64,000 nt of DNA from Blastomonas natatoria (GTDB lineage Bacteria > Pseudomonadota > Alphaproteobacteria > Sphingomonadales > Sphingomonadaceae). A model generated the notes under the pieces. That model was not told where the DNA came from. It did no database searches and worked only from the letters and a program-made list of their open reading frames with translations. Position 1 is the stretch's first letter. Each line of letters begins with the position of its first letter. Positions 1 through 9,760 of this stretch are shown piece by piece. A program made the translations under genes and the position numbers. The stretch spans positions 1-64,000 of the forward strand of contig NZ_QJJM01000013.1 of assembly GCF_003201955.1 (NCBI RefSeq), in the 5' to 3' direction.

Positions 1-13
1 CACCGAGATCGAA

Positions 14-49
14 ATCGCGCGGGGTGGGGCATGCCCCACCCCGCGCGAT
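14..49. repeat. Perfect 36-bp palindrome without a loop
   Basis: Every base from 14 to 49 pairs with its partner about the centre between 31 and 32 (GCATGC core). The arms are very GC-rich. As RNA it would form a long hairpin with a small loop, so it may terminate a gene that ends before the window. There is no run of T on either side, so a standard Rho-independent terminator is not proven. No other copy was noticed in the window. Confidence 0.7.
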
Positions 50-172
50 CACCTCAATCTACACCAGAAATTACACCACGAGCGCGGACGCTAACTTGCT
101 CCGCAACGCCTGGTGCGGCACAACAGACGGACGAAATAGCTGACAAAGCCAAGTTTTTCGAGGATGCGAACA

Positions 173-2131
<1,959 letters not shown>

Positions 2132-2237
2132 AACTGCTGGTCAACGGGCCAGCATGCTGCCATGGTGAGCCATCGGCTTGGCTATTTCGTCGTTCGATTT
2201 CTGCGCGACCGCAGCCTTGACCGAAAGCATTCCCATC

Positions 2238-2462
2238 ATGTTGCATCACTTCAAGGCGACTCTGGTCGTCGCTGGCCTGTTCGGCCTCGTTGCCTTGCCC
2301 TTCGTCGGGGTGATGCTCATCCTGCTCGCCGTCGGCGCGTCGTCCGGGCTCGTGATCGGTCTGGGTTTCATGACGCTGCTCGCCAGCTGCGCGATCGCCG
2401 TCTCACAGCGCGGACAGACTTTTCTGGGCGACAATATGCGCAGGGCCACGCAGCGCCGTTGA
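2238..2462 (+). CDS. Small hypothetical membrane protein
   Basis: A 74-residue ORF starting MLHHFKATLVVAG with two hydrophobic stretches (roughly residues 7-33 and 35-52) and a basic C-terminus ending RRATQRR. I do not recognise the family. An upstream in-frame start at 2178 would add 20 polar residues that do not look like part of a membrane protein. It lies 106 bases after acs and ends 3 bases before the stop of the convergent prepilin peptidase gene. The membrane-protein pattern supports a real gene, but in GC-rich DNA a chance ORF of this length is possible. Confidence 0.4.
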   Translation: MLHHFKATLVVAGLFGLVALPFVGVMLILLAVGASSGLVIGLGFMTLLASCAIAVSQRGQTFLGDNMRRATQRR

Positions 2463-2465
2463 TCC

Positions 2466-3230
2466 TCAGGCGAGCGGCCCGGCCAGCGCTACGGGCCATG
2501 CTGCGAGTGCCAGCAGGGTGCCGAGCGGAAAGCGTGTGGCGCTGTCGATCGCAAGGCCGCGCCGTTGCATGACCAGCGCGGCTGCCAGGCCAAGACCGCT
2601 GGCGATCATCAGCACAATGGGCAGCGCCTGCCAGCCGAGCCACAAGCCGATAGCGCCAAGCAGCAACGGATCGCCGCCGCCCAGCCCTTCGCGTCCGCGC
2701 ATCAGCCGGTAGAGCAGGGCGACCAGCGACAGTCCGCCAAGGCCCGCACCGGCACCAATGATCCGGCTGGTCCAGTCGGGCGGCAGGCCAAGCGCTGCAC
2801 TGGCGAGGCCGCCCAGCGCCAGCGCAGCCGTGAGCGGGTGCGGCAGCCAGTAATGCTGCCAGTCGAGCAGCGCGAGCGGGAGCAGCAGCCAGCCGAGGAA
2901 CGCGATCGCCAGCCCCTCGATGCCTGGATGCAGGGCCAGCGAAACCGCTCCGATCAACGCAGCAGCCAGCTCGATCAGCAGGCTGGAGCGTCCGATTGCA
3001 GCACCGCATGCTGCACATCTTCCGCGCAGCACAATGTAGGATACGAGTGGAATCAGCTGCCAGGCTTTCAGCACGGTACCGCAGCTGTCGCATTGCGATC
3101 GCCCGGTCGAAATCGGTCGCCCTGCGGGCCAGCGCACCACAAGCGCACCGATGAAGCTGCCGAAGATCGCACCCAGCATCGCCGCTGCGATGGGCGCGAT
3201 CACGGGATGCTGGAGCAGAGGCGCATACAT
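2466..3230 (-). CDS. Prepilin peptidase (A24 family aspartic protease)
   Basis: Inner-membrane aspartic protease that cleaves, and in bifunctional members N-methylates, type IV prepilin-like proteins. The protein is about 254 residues from the ATG at 3230 (MYAPLLQHP); an in-frame start at 3275 only adds a basic stretch. It begins with the FGSFIG motif. Two CxxC pairs (CDSC and CAAC) form the zinc site of full-length PilD/GspO enzymes. The catalytic aspartates are in LLDWQHYWLP and GGGDPLLLG. At least six hydrophobic segments follow. No pilin genes are adjacent, so whether it serves a pilus or a type II secretion system cannot be told here. Confidence 0.88.
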   Translation of the reverse strand: MYAPLLQHPVIAPIAAAMLGAIFGSFIGALVVRWPAGRPISTGRSQCDSCGTVLKAWQLIPLVSYIVLRGRCAACGAAIGRSSLLIELAAALIGAVSLALHPGIEGLAIAFLGWLLLPLALLDWQHYWLPHPLTAALALGGLASAALGLPPDWTSRIIGAGAGLGGLSLVALLYRLMRGREGLGGGDPLLLGAIGLWLGWQALPIVLMIASGLGLAAALVMQRRGLAIDSATRFPLGTLLALAAWPVALAGPLA

Positions 3231-3382
3231 GGCAAAACGGGCCCGTTGCCGGGGATCGGCACAGCGTCTGCGCATAACCGCTGGTCGTGCATCAGGCCAA
3301 GCGCTTTGTCGCCCGATTGCCTTGCCAGCGCAGGGGCACTAGGGGAGGGCGCATATATCACTGCTGACAAGGGATTTATGCC

Positions 3383-4579
3383 ATGACCGCATTTTCCGCT
3401 TCCGATCCTGTCGTTATCGTTTCGTACGCGCGTACGCCGATGGGCAGCTTCCAGGGTTCGCTTTCGGGCGCCAGCGCCACCGATCTCGGCGCGACTGCCG
3501 TCAAGGCTGCGGTCGAGCGTGCCGGAGTTGCCGGCGAAGCCATCGAGCGGATCTATATGGGCTGCGTACTGCCTGCAGGTCTTGGTCAGGCACCTGCGCG
3601 CCAGGCGGCCTTGAAGGCCGGCCTGCCGCAATCGGTCGAGGCGACCACCGTCAACAAGATGTGCGGCAGCGGCATGCAGGCAGCGATCATGGGGGCGGAG
3701 GCACTGGCCTCGGGCTCGGTCGACCTGCTGGTAGCAGGTGGCATGGAAAGCATGACCAACGCACCGTACCTCCTCACCAAGCATCGCGGCGGGGCGCGCA
3801 TCGGCCATGACCGCGTGATGGATCACATGTTCCTTGATGGCCTGGAAGACGCCTATGAGCCGGGCCGCGCGATGGGCAGCTTTGCCGAGGAAACGGCAGG
3901 CGAATATCAGTTCACTCGCCAGGATCAGGACGATTACGCGATCGCCTCGCTGACCCGCGCGCAAAAGGCGCAGAGTTCTGGCGGCTTCGACCGTGAGATC
4001 GTTCCCGTCGAGATCACCGGACGCAAGGGCACGGAGACGATCGACAAGGACGAACAGCCGCTCAAGGGCGATGCCTCCAAGATTCCCAGCCTGAAGCCCG
4101 CGTTCGCCAAGGATGGCACGATCACGGCGGCGAACGCCTCGTCAATCTCCGACGGCGCGGCGGCTCTGGTGCTGACCCGGCAGAGCGTCGCCGACAAGAT
4201 GGGCCTCAAGCCCGTCGCGCGGATCGTCTCGCATGCCGCGCACGCGCATGCACCGGCCAGGTTCACCACCGCGCCGGTCGATGCCAGCCGCAAGGCACTC
4301 GAAAAGGCGGGCTGGAGCGTCGATGATGTCGATCTGTTCGAGGTCAACGAGGCTTTCGCCTGCGTCTCGATGATCGCGATGCGTGATCTCGGCATCCCGC
4401 ACGAGAAGATCAACGTGCATGGGGGGGCCACAGCGCTGGGTCACCCGATCGGTGCGAGCGGCGCGCGAATCATCGCGACTCTGGTTTCCGCGTTGCAGAC
4501 ACATGGCGGAAAGCGCGGCCTCGCTTCGCTGTGCATCGGCGGCGGCGAGGCAACGGCCGTCGCGGTCGAGCTGGTCTGA
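3383..4579 (+). CDS. Acetyl-CoA C-acetyltransferase (thiolase)
   Basis: Condenses two acetyl-CoA to acetoacetyl-CoA, or runs the thiolytic reverse. The 398 residues match the family length. The acyl-accepting cysteine is in NKMCGSGMQA (about C94). The C-terminal active-site motifs GGATALGHPIGASGAR and LCIGGGEATA are intact. The sequence looks like the biosynthetic AtoB/PhaA type rather than FadA, but exact substrate range is inferred. It is monocistronic: a prepilin peptidase gene is divergent upstream and a riboswitch lies 90 bases downstream. Confidence 0.92.
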   Translation: MTAFSASDPVVIVSYARTPMGSFQGSLSGASATDLGATAVKAAVERAGVAGEAIERIYMGCVLPAGLGQAPARQAALKAGLPQSVEATTVNKMCGSGMQAAIMGAEALASGSVDLLVAGGMESMTNAPYLLTKHRGGARIGHDRVMDHMFLDGLEDAYEPGRAMGSFAEETAGEYQFTRQDQDDYAIASLTRAQKAQSSGGFDREIVPVEITGRKGTETIDKDEQPLKGDASKIPSLKPAFAKDGTITAANASSISDGAAALVLTRQSVADKMGLKPVARIVSHAAHAHAPARFTTAPVDASRKALEKAGWSVDDVDLFEVNEAFACVSMIAMRDLGIPHEKINVHGGATALGHPIGASGARIIATLVSALQTHGGKRGLASLCIGGGEATAVAVELV

Positions 4580-4671
4580 TGCAACATTCCCCCGGTCTGT
4601 CAGCACGGCAGGCCGGGGCACTTGTCAGGCCGGATTGACAAGCCTGGCCAAATCCAGCAATTGCCCAACCA

Positions 4672-4832
4672 GATGGTTCCTCCCTTGACCGGGGGGCGAA
4701 GAGGGAAGCCGGTGAAAATCCGGCGCTGTGCCCGCAACTGTCAGTCGGGAGCCGACGGCCACTCAAGTCACTGGGAGAAATCCCGGGAAGACGGCCCGGG
4801 GCGATGATCGACGAGCCAGGAGACCTGCCATC
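4672..4832 (+). ncRNA. Cobalamin riboswitch (B12 element)
   Basis: The leader of btuB carries the B12-aptamer signatures in order: GGTTCC at 4675, GAGGGAAGCCGGTG at 4711-4724, AAATCCGGCGCTGTGCCCGC at 4726-4745 followed by AACTGT, and the B12 box GCCAGGAGACCTGCC at 4815-4829. In characterised cases adenosylcobalamin binding lowers expression of the downstream transporter genes, and btuBFCD follows directly here. A 7-bp perfect hairpin (CCAGGAA/TTCCTGG, 4919-4934) lies between the aptamer and the btuB start and may be part of the expression platform. The 416-base gap between thiolase and btuB is filled by this leader. Confidence 0.95.
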
Positions 4833-4996
4833 GCGTCGTTCATCCGGGGGCCGGGTCCAGCCTGTTCGGATGGGAAAGTCCTTTCCTTCGTAACGACATG
4901 CCACAGGCCGCAGTCGCGCCAGGAATGTTCCTGGGGGGCCTTGATGTCGTTCATCTGCCTTCCCGCTTCGGCAGCGGCAAGGGCCGGGGGAAAACC

Positions 4997-6889
4997 GTGT
5001 CCAGAATTCTGCGCTCCATCGCCATTTCTGCGCTCGCGCTGGCAGCGGCGACGCCGCTCCATGCCCAAATCACCAGCGACGATGATCTCGACAATATCGT
5101 CGTCTCTGCCAGCCGCATCATCCAGAAGCGCTACGAGACCGGCCAGTCGATCACCGTTGTCGAAAAGGAAGAGCTCGACCGCCGCCAGAACCAGGTGTTG
5201 AGCGACGTGCTGCAGACGCTGCCCGGCGTCAGCGTGGCGCGCAATGGCGGCCCCGGCGGCACGACCAGCGTGTTCATCCGCGGCGGCGACAGCTCGCAGA
5301 CGCTGGTGCTGGTCGACGGCGTGCGCATCAACGATCCCAGCTCGCCCTCGGGCGCGTTCGACTTCAGCTCTATCCTCACCGGCAATGTCGGCTCGGTCGA
5401 ACTGCTGCGCGGGCCCAATTCGGTGATCTGGGGCAGCCAGGCGATCGGCGGCGTCATCAATATAACAACGATCGAGCCGAAAGAGCATTTCCGCGCCAAT
5501 GTTCGCGGCGAATATGGCTATCGCGATACCGGGCAGCTGGTCGCCAATGTCTCGGGGATGAGCGGCATCGTCTCGGGCGGTGTCGGCGCAAGCTGGTTCC
5601 GCAGCGACGGCATCAGCGCCTGGGATGAGCGCAGCGGCGCCACCGAGACGGACGGGTTCGAGAACCTGACCCTGAATGGCAAGCTGCAGGTGCAGTTCAG
5701 CGACGCAATCATGCTCGACCTGCGCGGCTTCTATACCGATGGCGAGACCGAGTTCGACAATCCGCCTGCGGACACGCTGCCAGTGACGGACAACCGACAG
5801 TTCGTCGGCTATGTGGGGGTGAATGTCTTCCTGTTCGATGGCCGTCTCAACAACCGCATCGCTTATACCCGCACCGACGTCAGGCGGATCACCACCGACC
5901 CGACCCCTGGATCGTTCAACCCCGCGCGCGCCAGGGGCACGATCGACCGGTTCGAATATCAGGGCACGGCGGAAATCGCCGATCCGCTGACCCTGGTTTT
6001 CGGGGTGGAGCACGAGCAGAGCGAGGCGAGCACTTTCTTCCCCTCGTTCAACACCGAGCCGGATGTCAGCGATGTGCACATGACCAGCTATTACGGTCAG
6101 GCGATCGTGCGTCCGCTCAGGGGGCTGACGGTCACCGGCGGCGTCCGCGTCGACGACCAGCAGGTCTTCGGCAGCAAGACCAGCCTGGGCGGCAATATCG
6201 CCTATACGCCCAATGGCGGTGGGACGGTGTTTCGCGCGACCTATGCCGAAGGGTTCCGTGCTCCGGCGCTCAGCGAGCAGCTTGCGGCGTTCGGCAATCC
6301 GAACCTGCGCCCGGAAACTGCACGCAGCTATGATGCCGGGGTCGAGCATTCGCTGATCGAAGGCAAATTGCGGGCGCAGGCGACCTGGTTCCGGCGCAAT
6401 ACCGAGGACCTGATCGTGTTCTCCTCCGCGACATTCAGCCTCGAGAACATCGCGGCTGCACGGGCCGAGGGCGTCGAACTGGGTCTCTGGATCCAGCCTG
6501 CGCGCAATTTCACCGTGCAGGCGCAATACAGCCTGGTCGATACCGAGAACCGCTCGCGCGAGCTCGACTTCTTCGGTCGCTCCAATTTCGGCAACCGGCT
6601 GGCGCGGCGCGCCAAGGACAGTGCCTCGGTGCTGGTCGACTGGACATCGCCCTGGGGGCCGGCGCTGGGCGCGACCTTCCTGATGCAGGGTGACACGTTC
6701 GACGATGTCGCCAACACCATCCGGCTTGACGGCCATGTCCGCGTCGATCTGCGCGCGAGCTGGAGCCTTTCGGACACTCTGGAAGTCTATGGCCGGGTCG
6801 AAAACCTGTTTGACGAGGCCTATCAGACCGCGTTCAACTATGGCGTGCCGGGCCGGGCGGGCTATGCGGGGATCAGGTTGAAGATGTGA
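4997..6889 (+). CDS. btuB: TonB-dependent vitamin B12 receptor
   Basis: Outer-membrane receptor importing cobalamin with energy from TonB. I chose the GTG at 4997, preceded by GGGGG with 6-base spacing. It gives a clean signal peptide (SRILRSIAISALALAAATPLHA, cut before Q) and a 630-residue protein. An ATG at 4898 would put 33 residues in front of the signal peptide. The TonB-box-like segment DNIVVSASR is followed by the plug (VLSDVLQTLPGVSV, FIRGGDSSQTLVLVDGVRIND) and a beta-barrel ending in GYAGIRLKM. The gene directly follows a cobalamin riboswitch, and its stop overlaps the btuF start, which together fix the substrate as a cobamide. Confidence 0.93.
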   Translation: MSRILRSIAISALALAAATPLHAQITSDDDLDNIVVSASRIIQKRYETGQSITVVEKEELDRRQNQVLSDVLQTLPGVSVARNGGPGGTTSVFIRGGDSSQTLVLVDGVRINDPSSPSGAFDFSSILTGNVGSVELLRGPNSVIWGSQAIGGVINITTIEPKEHFRANVRGEYGYRDTGQLVANVSGMSGIVSGGVGASWFRSDGISAWDERSGATETDGFENLTLNGKLQVQFSDAIMLDLRGFYTDGETEFDNPPADTLPVTDNRQFVGYVGVNVFLFDGRLNNRIAYTRTDVRRITTDPTPGSFNPARARGTIDRFEYQGTAEIADPLTLVFGVEHEQSEASTFFPSFNTEPDVSDVHMTSYYGQAIVRPLRGLTVTGGVRVDDQQVFGSKTSLGGNIAYTPNGGGTVFRATYAEGFRAPALSEQLAAFGNPNLRPETARSYDAGVEHSLIEGKLRAQATWFRRNTEDLIVFSSATFSLENIAAARAEGVELGLWIQPARNFTVQAQYSLVDTENRSRELDFFGRSNFGNRLARRAKDSASVLVDWTSPWGPALGATFLMQGDTFDDVANTIRLDGHVRVDLRASWSLSDTLEVYGRVENLFDEAYQTAFNYGVPGRAGYAGIRLKM

Positions 6890-7998
6890 CCGACAGCAGC
6901 TCTTCTCGTCATTCCCGCGAAGGCGGGAATCCCGCTTGCTTTTTTGCAGGTAGCGGGACCCCCGCGTTCGCGGGGGTGACGGGATGGCTGCGCAAATCGT
7001 TCCTCGTGCTTCCGCTGGCTCTCGCCGCCTGCTCGCTTGGCAAGGCGGCCACCCCCGCACCACTCGAAACCCCGGTGCGGGCGATGCGGATCGTCAGCCT
7101 CGATTATTGCGCGGACCAATATGTGCTCAAGCTGGTGGACAAGAGCCGCATCCTCGCGCTGTCCCCCGATGCGACGCGCAGCTTTTCGTACATGCGCGGT
7201 GCAGCCAGCGGCATGCCCAAGGTCGCCCCGCGTGCCGAGGACGTGCTGGTGCTCAAGCCCGATCTGGTATTGCGCAGCTATGGTGGCGGCGCGGATGCAG
7301 GTGCGTTCTTTGCGCGCGCCGGGGTGCCGGTGCTGCAGCTGGGCTATGCCGAGGATCTGGCAGGGGTGCGGCGCGTGCTGGTCGAGACGGCAGATGCGCT
7401 GGGCGAGCGGGTGCGCGGGGAGCGGATCGCGCGCGAGATGGATGCGCGGGTGGCGAGGCTGTCGGAAAGCAAATTTTCTCCGTTTGTCCCGAGCGTGTCG
7501 AGGGACCTTGCACAACCGCTGCGAACACGTCCCTCGACTTCCCGGCATGGCCGGGAAGTTTATCCCGAGCGGCTGGCTTACCAGCCAGACGAGGGGCTCG
7601 GGACAAACCGGGGGGAGAGCGATACTGGCTTGGTGTCCACAAACGCCAGCAAGCCAACCCTTCTTTACGCCACCCCCGGCGGGGTCACTTCCGGGCCAGG
7701 ATCGCTGATCCACGAACTGATCGAGCTGGCCGGATACCGCAACTTCCAGACTGCGCCCGGCTGGCAACCCCTGCCGCTCGAGCGGCTGGCTTATGAGAAG
7801 CCCGATCGCGTTGCCATGGCATGGTTCGGGCGGCGTGATTACAATCCCGATCAGTGGAGCGCGGCACGGCATCCGCTGATGCGCAGCGCCAGCGAGCATC
7901 CGGTGATCGGCCTGGAAGGCGCCTGGACCGCCTGTGGCGGCTGGTTCGTGCTCGATGCCGCCGAGGCCATGGCGCGGGCCAGGGGCACGCAGCCGTGA
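6886..7998 (+). CDS. btuF: Cobalamin-binding lipoprotein BtuF with two embedded palindromic repeats
   Basis: Substrate-binding component that delivers cobalamin to BtuCD. The lipobox LALAAC is followed by the first lobe (MRIVSLDYCADQYVLKLVD) and the second lobe (PTLLYATPGGVTSGPG, SLIHELIELAGYRN). The GTG at 6886 overlaps the btuB stop as GTGA, the same junction as btuF/btuC, and has AGG 9 bases upstream. From there, residues about 8-33 are read from a family A repeat (RHSREGGNP...), ahead of the lipoprotein signal. An internal GTG at 6976, itself inside the repeat, would skip most of it. A second, family B repeat (7481-7610) encodes about 43 residues near 200-242 in the linker between lobes. 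The frame stays open throughout. Without the inserts it would be about 300 residues, near the usual size. Confidence 0.85.
   Translation: MTDSSSSRHSREGGNPACFFAGSGTPAFAGVTGWLRKSFLVLPLALAACSLGKAATPAPLETPVRAMRIVSLDYCADQYVLKLVDKSRILALSPDATRSFSYMRGAASGMPKVAPRAEDVLVLKPDLVLRSYGGGADAGAFFARAGVPVLQLGYAEDLAGVRRVLVETADALGERVRGERIAREMDARVARLSESKFSPFVPSVSRDLAQPLRTRPSTSRHGREVYPERLAYQPDEGLGTNRGESDTGLVSTNASKPTLLYATPGGVTSGPGSLIHELIELAGYRNFQTAPGWQPLPLERLAYEKPDRVAMAWFGRRDYNPDQWSAARHPLMRSASEHPVIGLEGAWTACGGWFVLDAAEAMARARGTQP
6907..6983. repeat. Family A paired palindrome, inside the btuF N-terminus
   Basis: The left arm ATTCCCGCGAAGGCGGGAAT and right arm (CCCCCGCGTTCGCGGGGGTG) each fold on themselves and complement each other across a short AT-richer centre. 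The same element occurs at 22465-22547 and 42739-42819. Here it is read in frame in front of the BtuF lipoprotein signal sequence. Confidence 0.85.
7481..7610. repeat. Family B repeat inserted in frame in the middle of btuF
   Basis: The left part CGTTTGTCCCGAGCG(T)GTCGAGGGAC matches the intergenic family B units at 15270, 30194 and 35866. It is followed by inverted pieces (GTCCCTCGACTT; GGCTCGGGACAAACCGG) and a small GGCTGG/CCAGCC hairpin that is also present in the unit at 35866. A further GGCTTG/CAAGCC inverted repeat at about 7627-7655 may belong to the insert, so its right edge is uncertain. Confidence 0.8.
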
Positions 7999-8984
7999 CG
8001 CGCGCCCGCTGGCTGATCCCGGGATTGTGCCTCGGCATCCTGGTCGCGCTGGTTGCGGCCTGCCTACTGGGATCGGTTCCGCTGCCGCCCGCGCGCATGG
8101 CGGCGGCGCTGCTGGGTCAGGGTGAGCCGGGCGACATGCTGGTCGTGTGGCAGGTGCGTCTGCCCCGGGCGCTCGCGGCGATGGTCGCCGGTGCAGCCCT
8201 TGGTATCAGCGGTGCAGCGCTGCAGGGTCTGCTCCGCAATCCGCTGGCAGAGCCGGGCGTGCTCGGCGTGTCTGCCATGTCGGCTCTGTTCGCCACGGTG
8301 GCGCTCTTCTATGGCTTTGCGGCTGCGATTCCGTTCGCACTGCCGCTGGCGGCGATTGCGGGCGCGCTGGCGGCGACCGCGATCATTGCCTGGGCCGCGC
8401 CGCGCACGCGGTCGGTGGTGACCCTGATCCTGGTCGGCGTCGGAATTTCCAGCTTCTCAGGCGCTATCATGGCGCTGCTCATGAACCTCGCACCGAACCC
8501 GTTCACGCTCGCCGATATGGTCACCTGGATGATGGGGTCGGTCGCCAACCGCAGCCTCGACGATCTCGCGCTCAGTGCTCCGTTCATTGGCGCCGGTGCA
8601 GTTCTGCTGGTCGCGGCGCGGCGGGGCCTTACGGCACTCGCCCTGGGTGAGGAAGCGGCGGCAGGCGTCGGGCTCGACGTTGCGCGACAGCGGGTGCTGG
8701 TGGTCCTCGGTGCTGGCTTCGCGACCGGCGGCGCTGTGGCGCTGGCAGGGGCGATCGGCTTTGTCGGGATCGTGGCGCCACATCTGGTACGTCCCTGGGT
8801 CGGCTATGATCCGGCACGCGTCCTCGTGCCGAGCGCCCTGCTTTCTGGTCTCATCCTCGTGCTGGCCGATATCGCGGTCCGGATCATTCCCGGCGATACC
8901 GAGCTGAAGCTGGGCGTGGTCGCCGCACTGATCGGTGCGCCGATCTTCGTCATGATCGCCATCCGGCGAGGATCGGCACGATGA
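7995..8984 (+). CDS. btuC: Cobalamin ABC transporter permease
   Basis: FecCD/BtuC-type inner-membrane permease. From the GTG at 7995, whose GTGA overlaps the btuF stop, the protein is 329 residues with about ten hydrophobic segments. Typical family stretches are visible: VRLPRALAAMVAGAALGISG, LLRNPLAEPGVLGVSAMSAL, WMMGSVANRSLDDL and GFVGIVAPHLVRPWVGYDPA, the last being the segment that contacts the ATPase. A start at 7854 would extend 47 residues into btuF and is rejected. Its stop overlaps btuD as ATGA, so btuF, btuC and btuD are probably translationally coupled. Confidence 0.93.
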   Translation: MTRARWLIPGLCLGILVALVAACLLGSVPLPPARMAAALLGQGEPGDMLVVWQVRLPRALAAMVAGAALGISGAALQGLLRNPLAEPGVLGVSAMSALFATVALFYGFAAAIPFALPLAAIAGALAATAIIAWAAPRTRSVVTLILVGVGISSFSGAIMALLMNLAPNPFTLADMVTWMMGSVANRSLDDLALSAPFIGAGAVLLVAARRGLTALALGEEAAAGVGLDVARQRVLVVLGAGFATGGAVALAGAIGFVGIVAPHLVRPWVGYDPARVLVPSALLSGLILVLADIAVRIIPGDTELKLGVVAALIGAPIFVMIAIRRGSAR

Positions 8985-9754
8985 GCGAGGCGGGGTTGCT
9001 GGTTGAGGCCGCGAGCCTCTCGATCAAGCGGGCGGTGCTGCTCGACCGTGCGTCGCTGAACCTGCGGCCCGGCGAACTGGTGGTGCTGCTTGGCCCCAAT
9101 GGTGCAGGCAAGACCAGCCTGCTGCGTGTTGCGCTGGGGCTGGCCAGGCCTGACATCGGCACGGCGCTGCTCGATGGCGCGGACCCTGCCACAATGACCG
9201 CCGGTCAGCGGGCCCGGCTCGTCACTTACCTTCCCCAGATGCGCGATCTCGCCTGGCCGATCCGGGTGCGCGATGTCGTGGCGCTGGGGCGGTTCGCGTT
9301 CGGGGCTGCCCCAGCGCGGCTGGCCGATGCGGACCAGCTGGCGGTCGCCCACGCCCTGGCTGCCTGCGACCTTGGCGATCTGGCCGACCGGGCCACCGAC
9401 ACGCTGTCAGGCGGCGAACTCGCTCGGGTGCATATTGCCCGCGCGCTGGCATCGCAGGCACCGCTGATCGTTGCGGACGAGCCCGTCGCTTCGCTCGACC
9501 CTCGGCATCAGCACCAGGTCATGCGGCTGATCCGGAGCTTCGTGAATCGCGGAGGCGGCGCGCTTGTCGTGCTGCACGATCTCGATCTGGCCGCGCTTTA
9601 TGCGGACCGACTGGTCTGGATGAACGAGGGGCGCACCCTCGTCGGTGGCAGCGTTGCCGAGACGATGACGCCGCACTGGATCGAGGCGGTCTATGGCATC
9701 GAGGCGAGCGTCACCCGGACCAATGGTGCAACCCGCGTGCTGGTCGGCCGCTGA
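8981..9754 (+). CDS. btuD: Cobalamin ABC transporter ATP-binding protein
   Basis: ATPase of the BtuCDF importer, 257 residues. The Walker A motif is GPNGAGKTS (about 38-46), the Q-loop follows in YLPQMRDLAWP, the signature LSGGELARV is near 142, the Walker B LIVADEP near 163, and the switch histidine is in VLHDLDLAALYADR. It starts at an ATGA overlap with btuC. It ends the riboswitch-controlled operon, 6 bases before the convergent cupin gene ends. Related FecE/HemV ATPases look similar; the riboswitch and btuB argue for B12. Confidence 0.93.
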   Translation: MSEAGLLVEAASLSIKRAVLLDRASLNLRPGELVVLLGPNGAGKTSLLRVALGLARPDIGTALLDGADPATMTAGQRARLVTYLPQMRDLAWPIRVRDVVALGRFAFGAAPARLADADQLAVAHALAACDLGDLADRATDTLSGGELARVHIARALASQAPLIVADEPVASLDPRHQHQVMRLIRSFVNRGGGALVVLHDLDLAALYADRLVWMNEGRTLVGGSVAETMTPHWIEAVYGIEASVTRTNGATRVLVGR

Positions 9755-9760
9755 CCCCGT

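Noticed and set aside
4763-7063. 766-residue ORF antisense to the btuB leader and btuB
   Set aside because: Runs across the riboswitch and a convincing TonB receptor; no recognisable motif.
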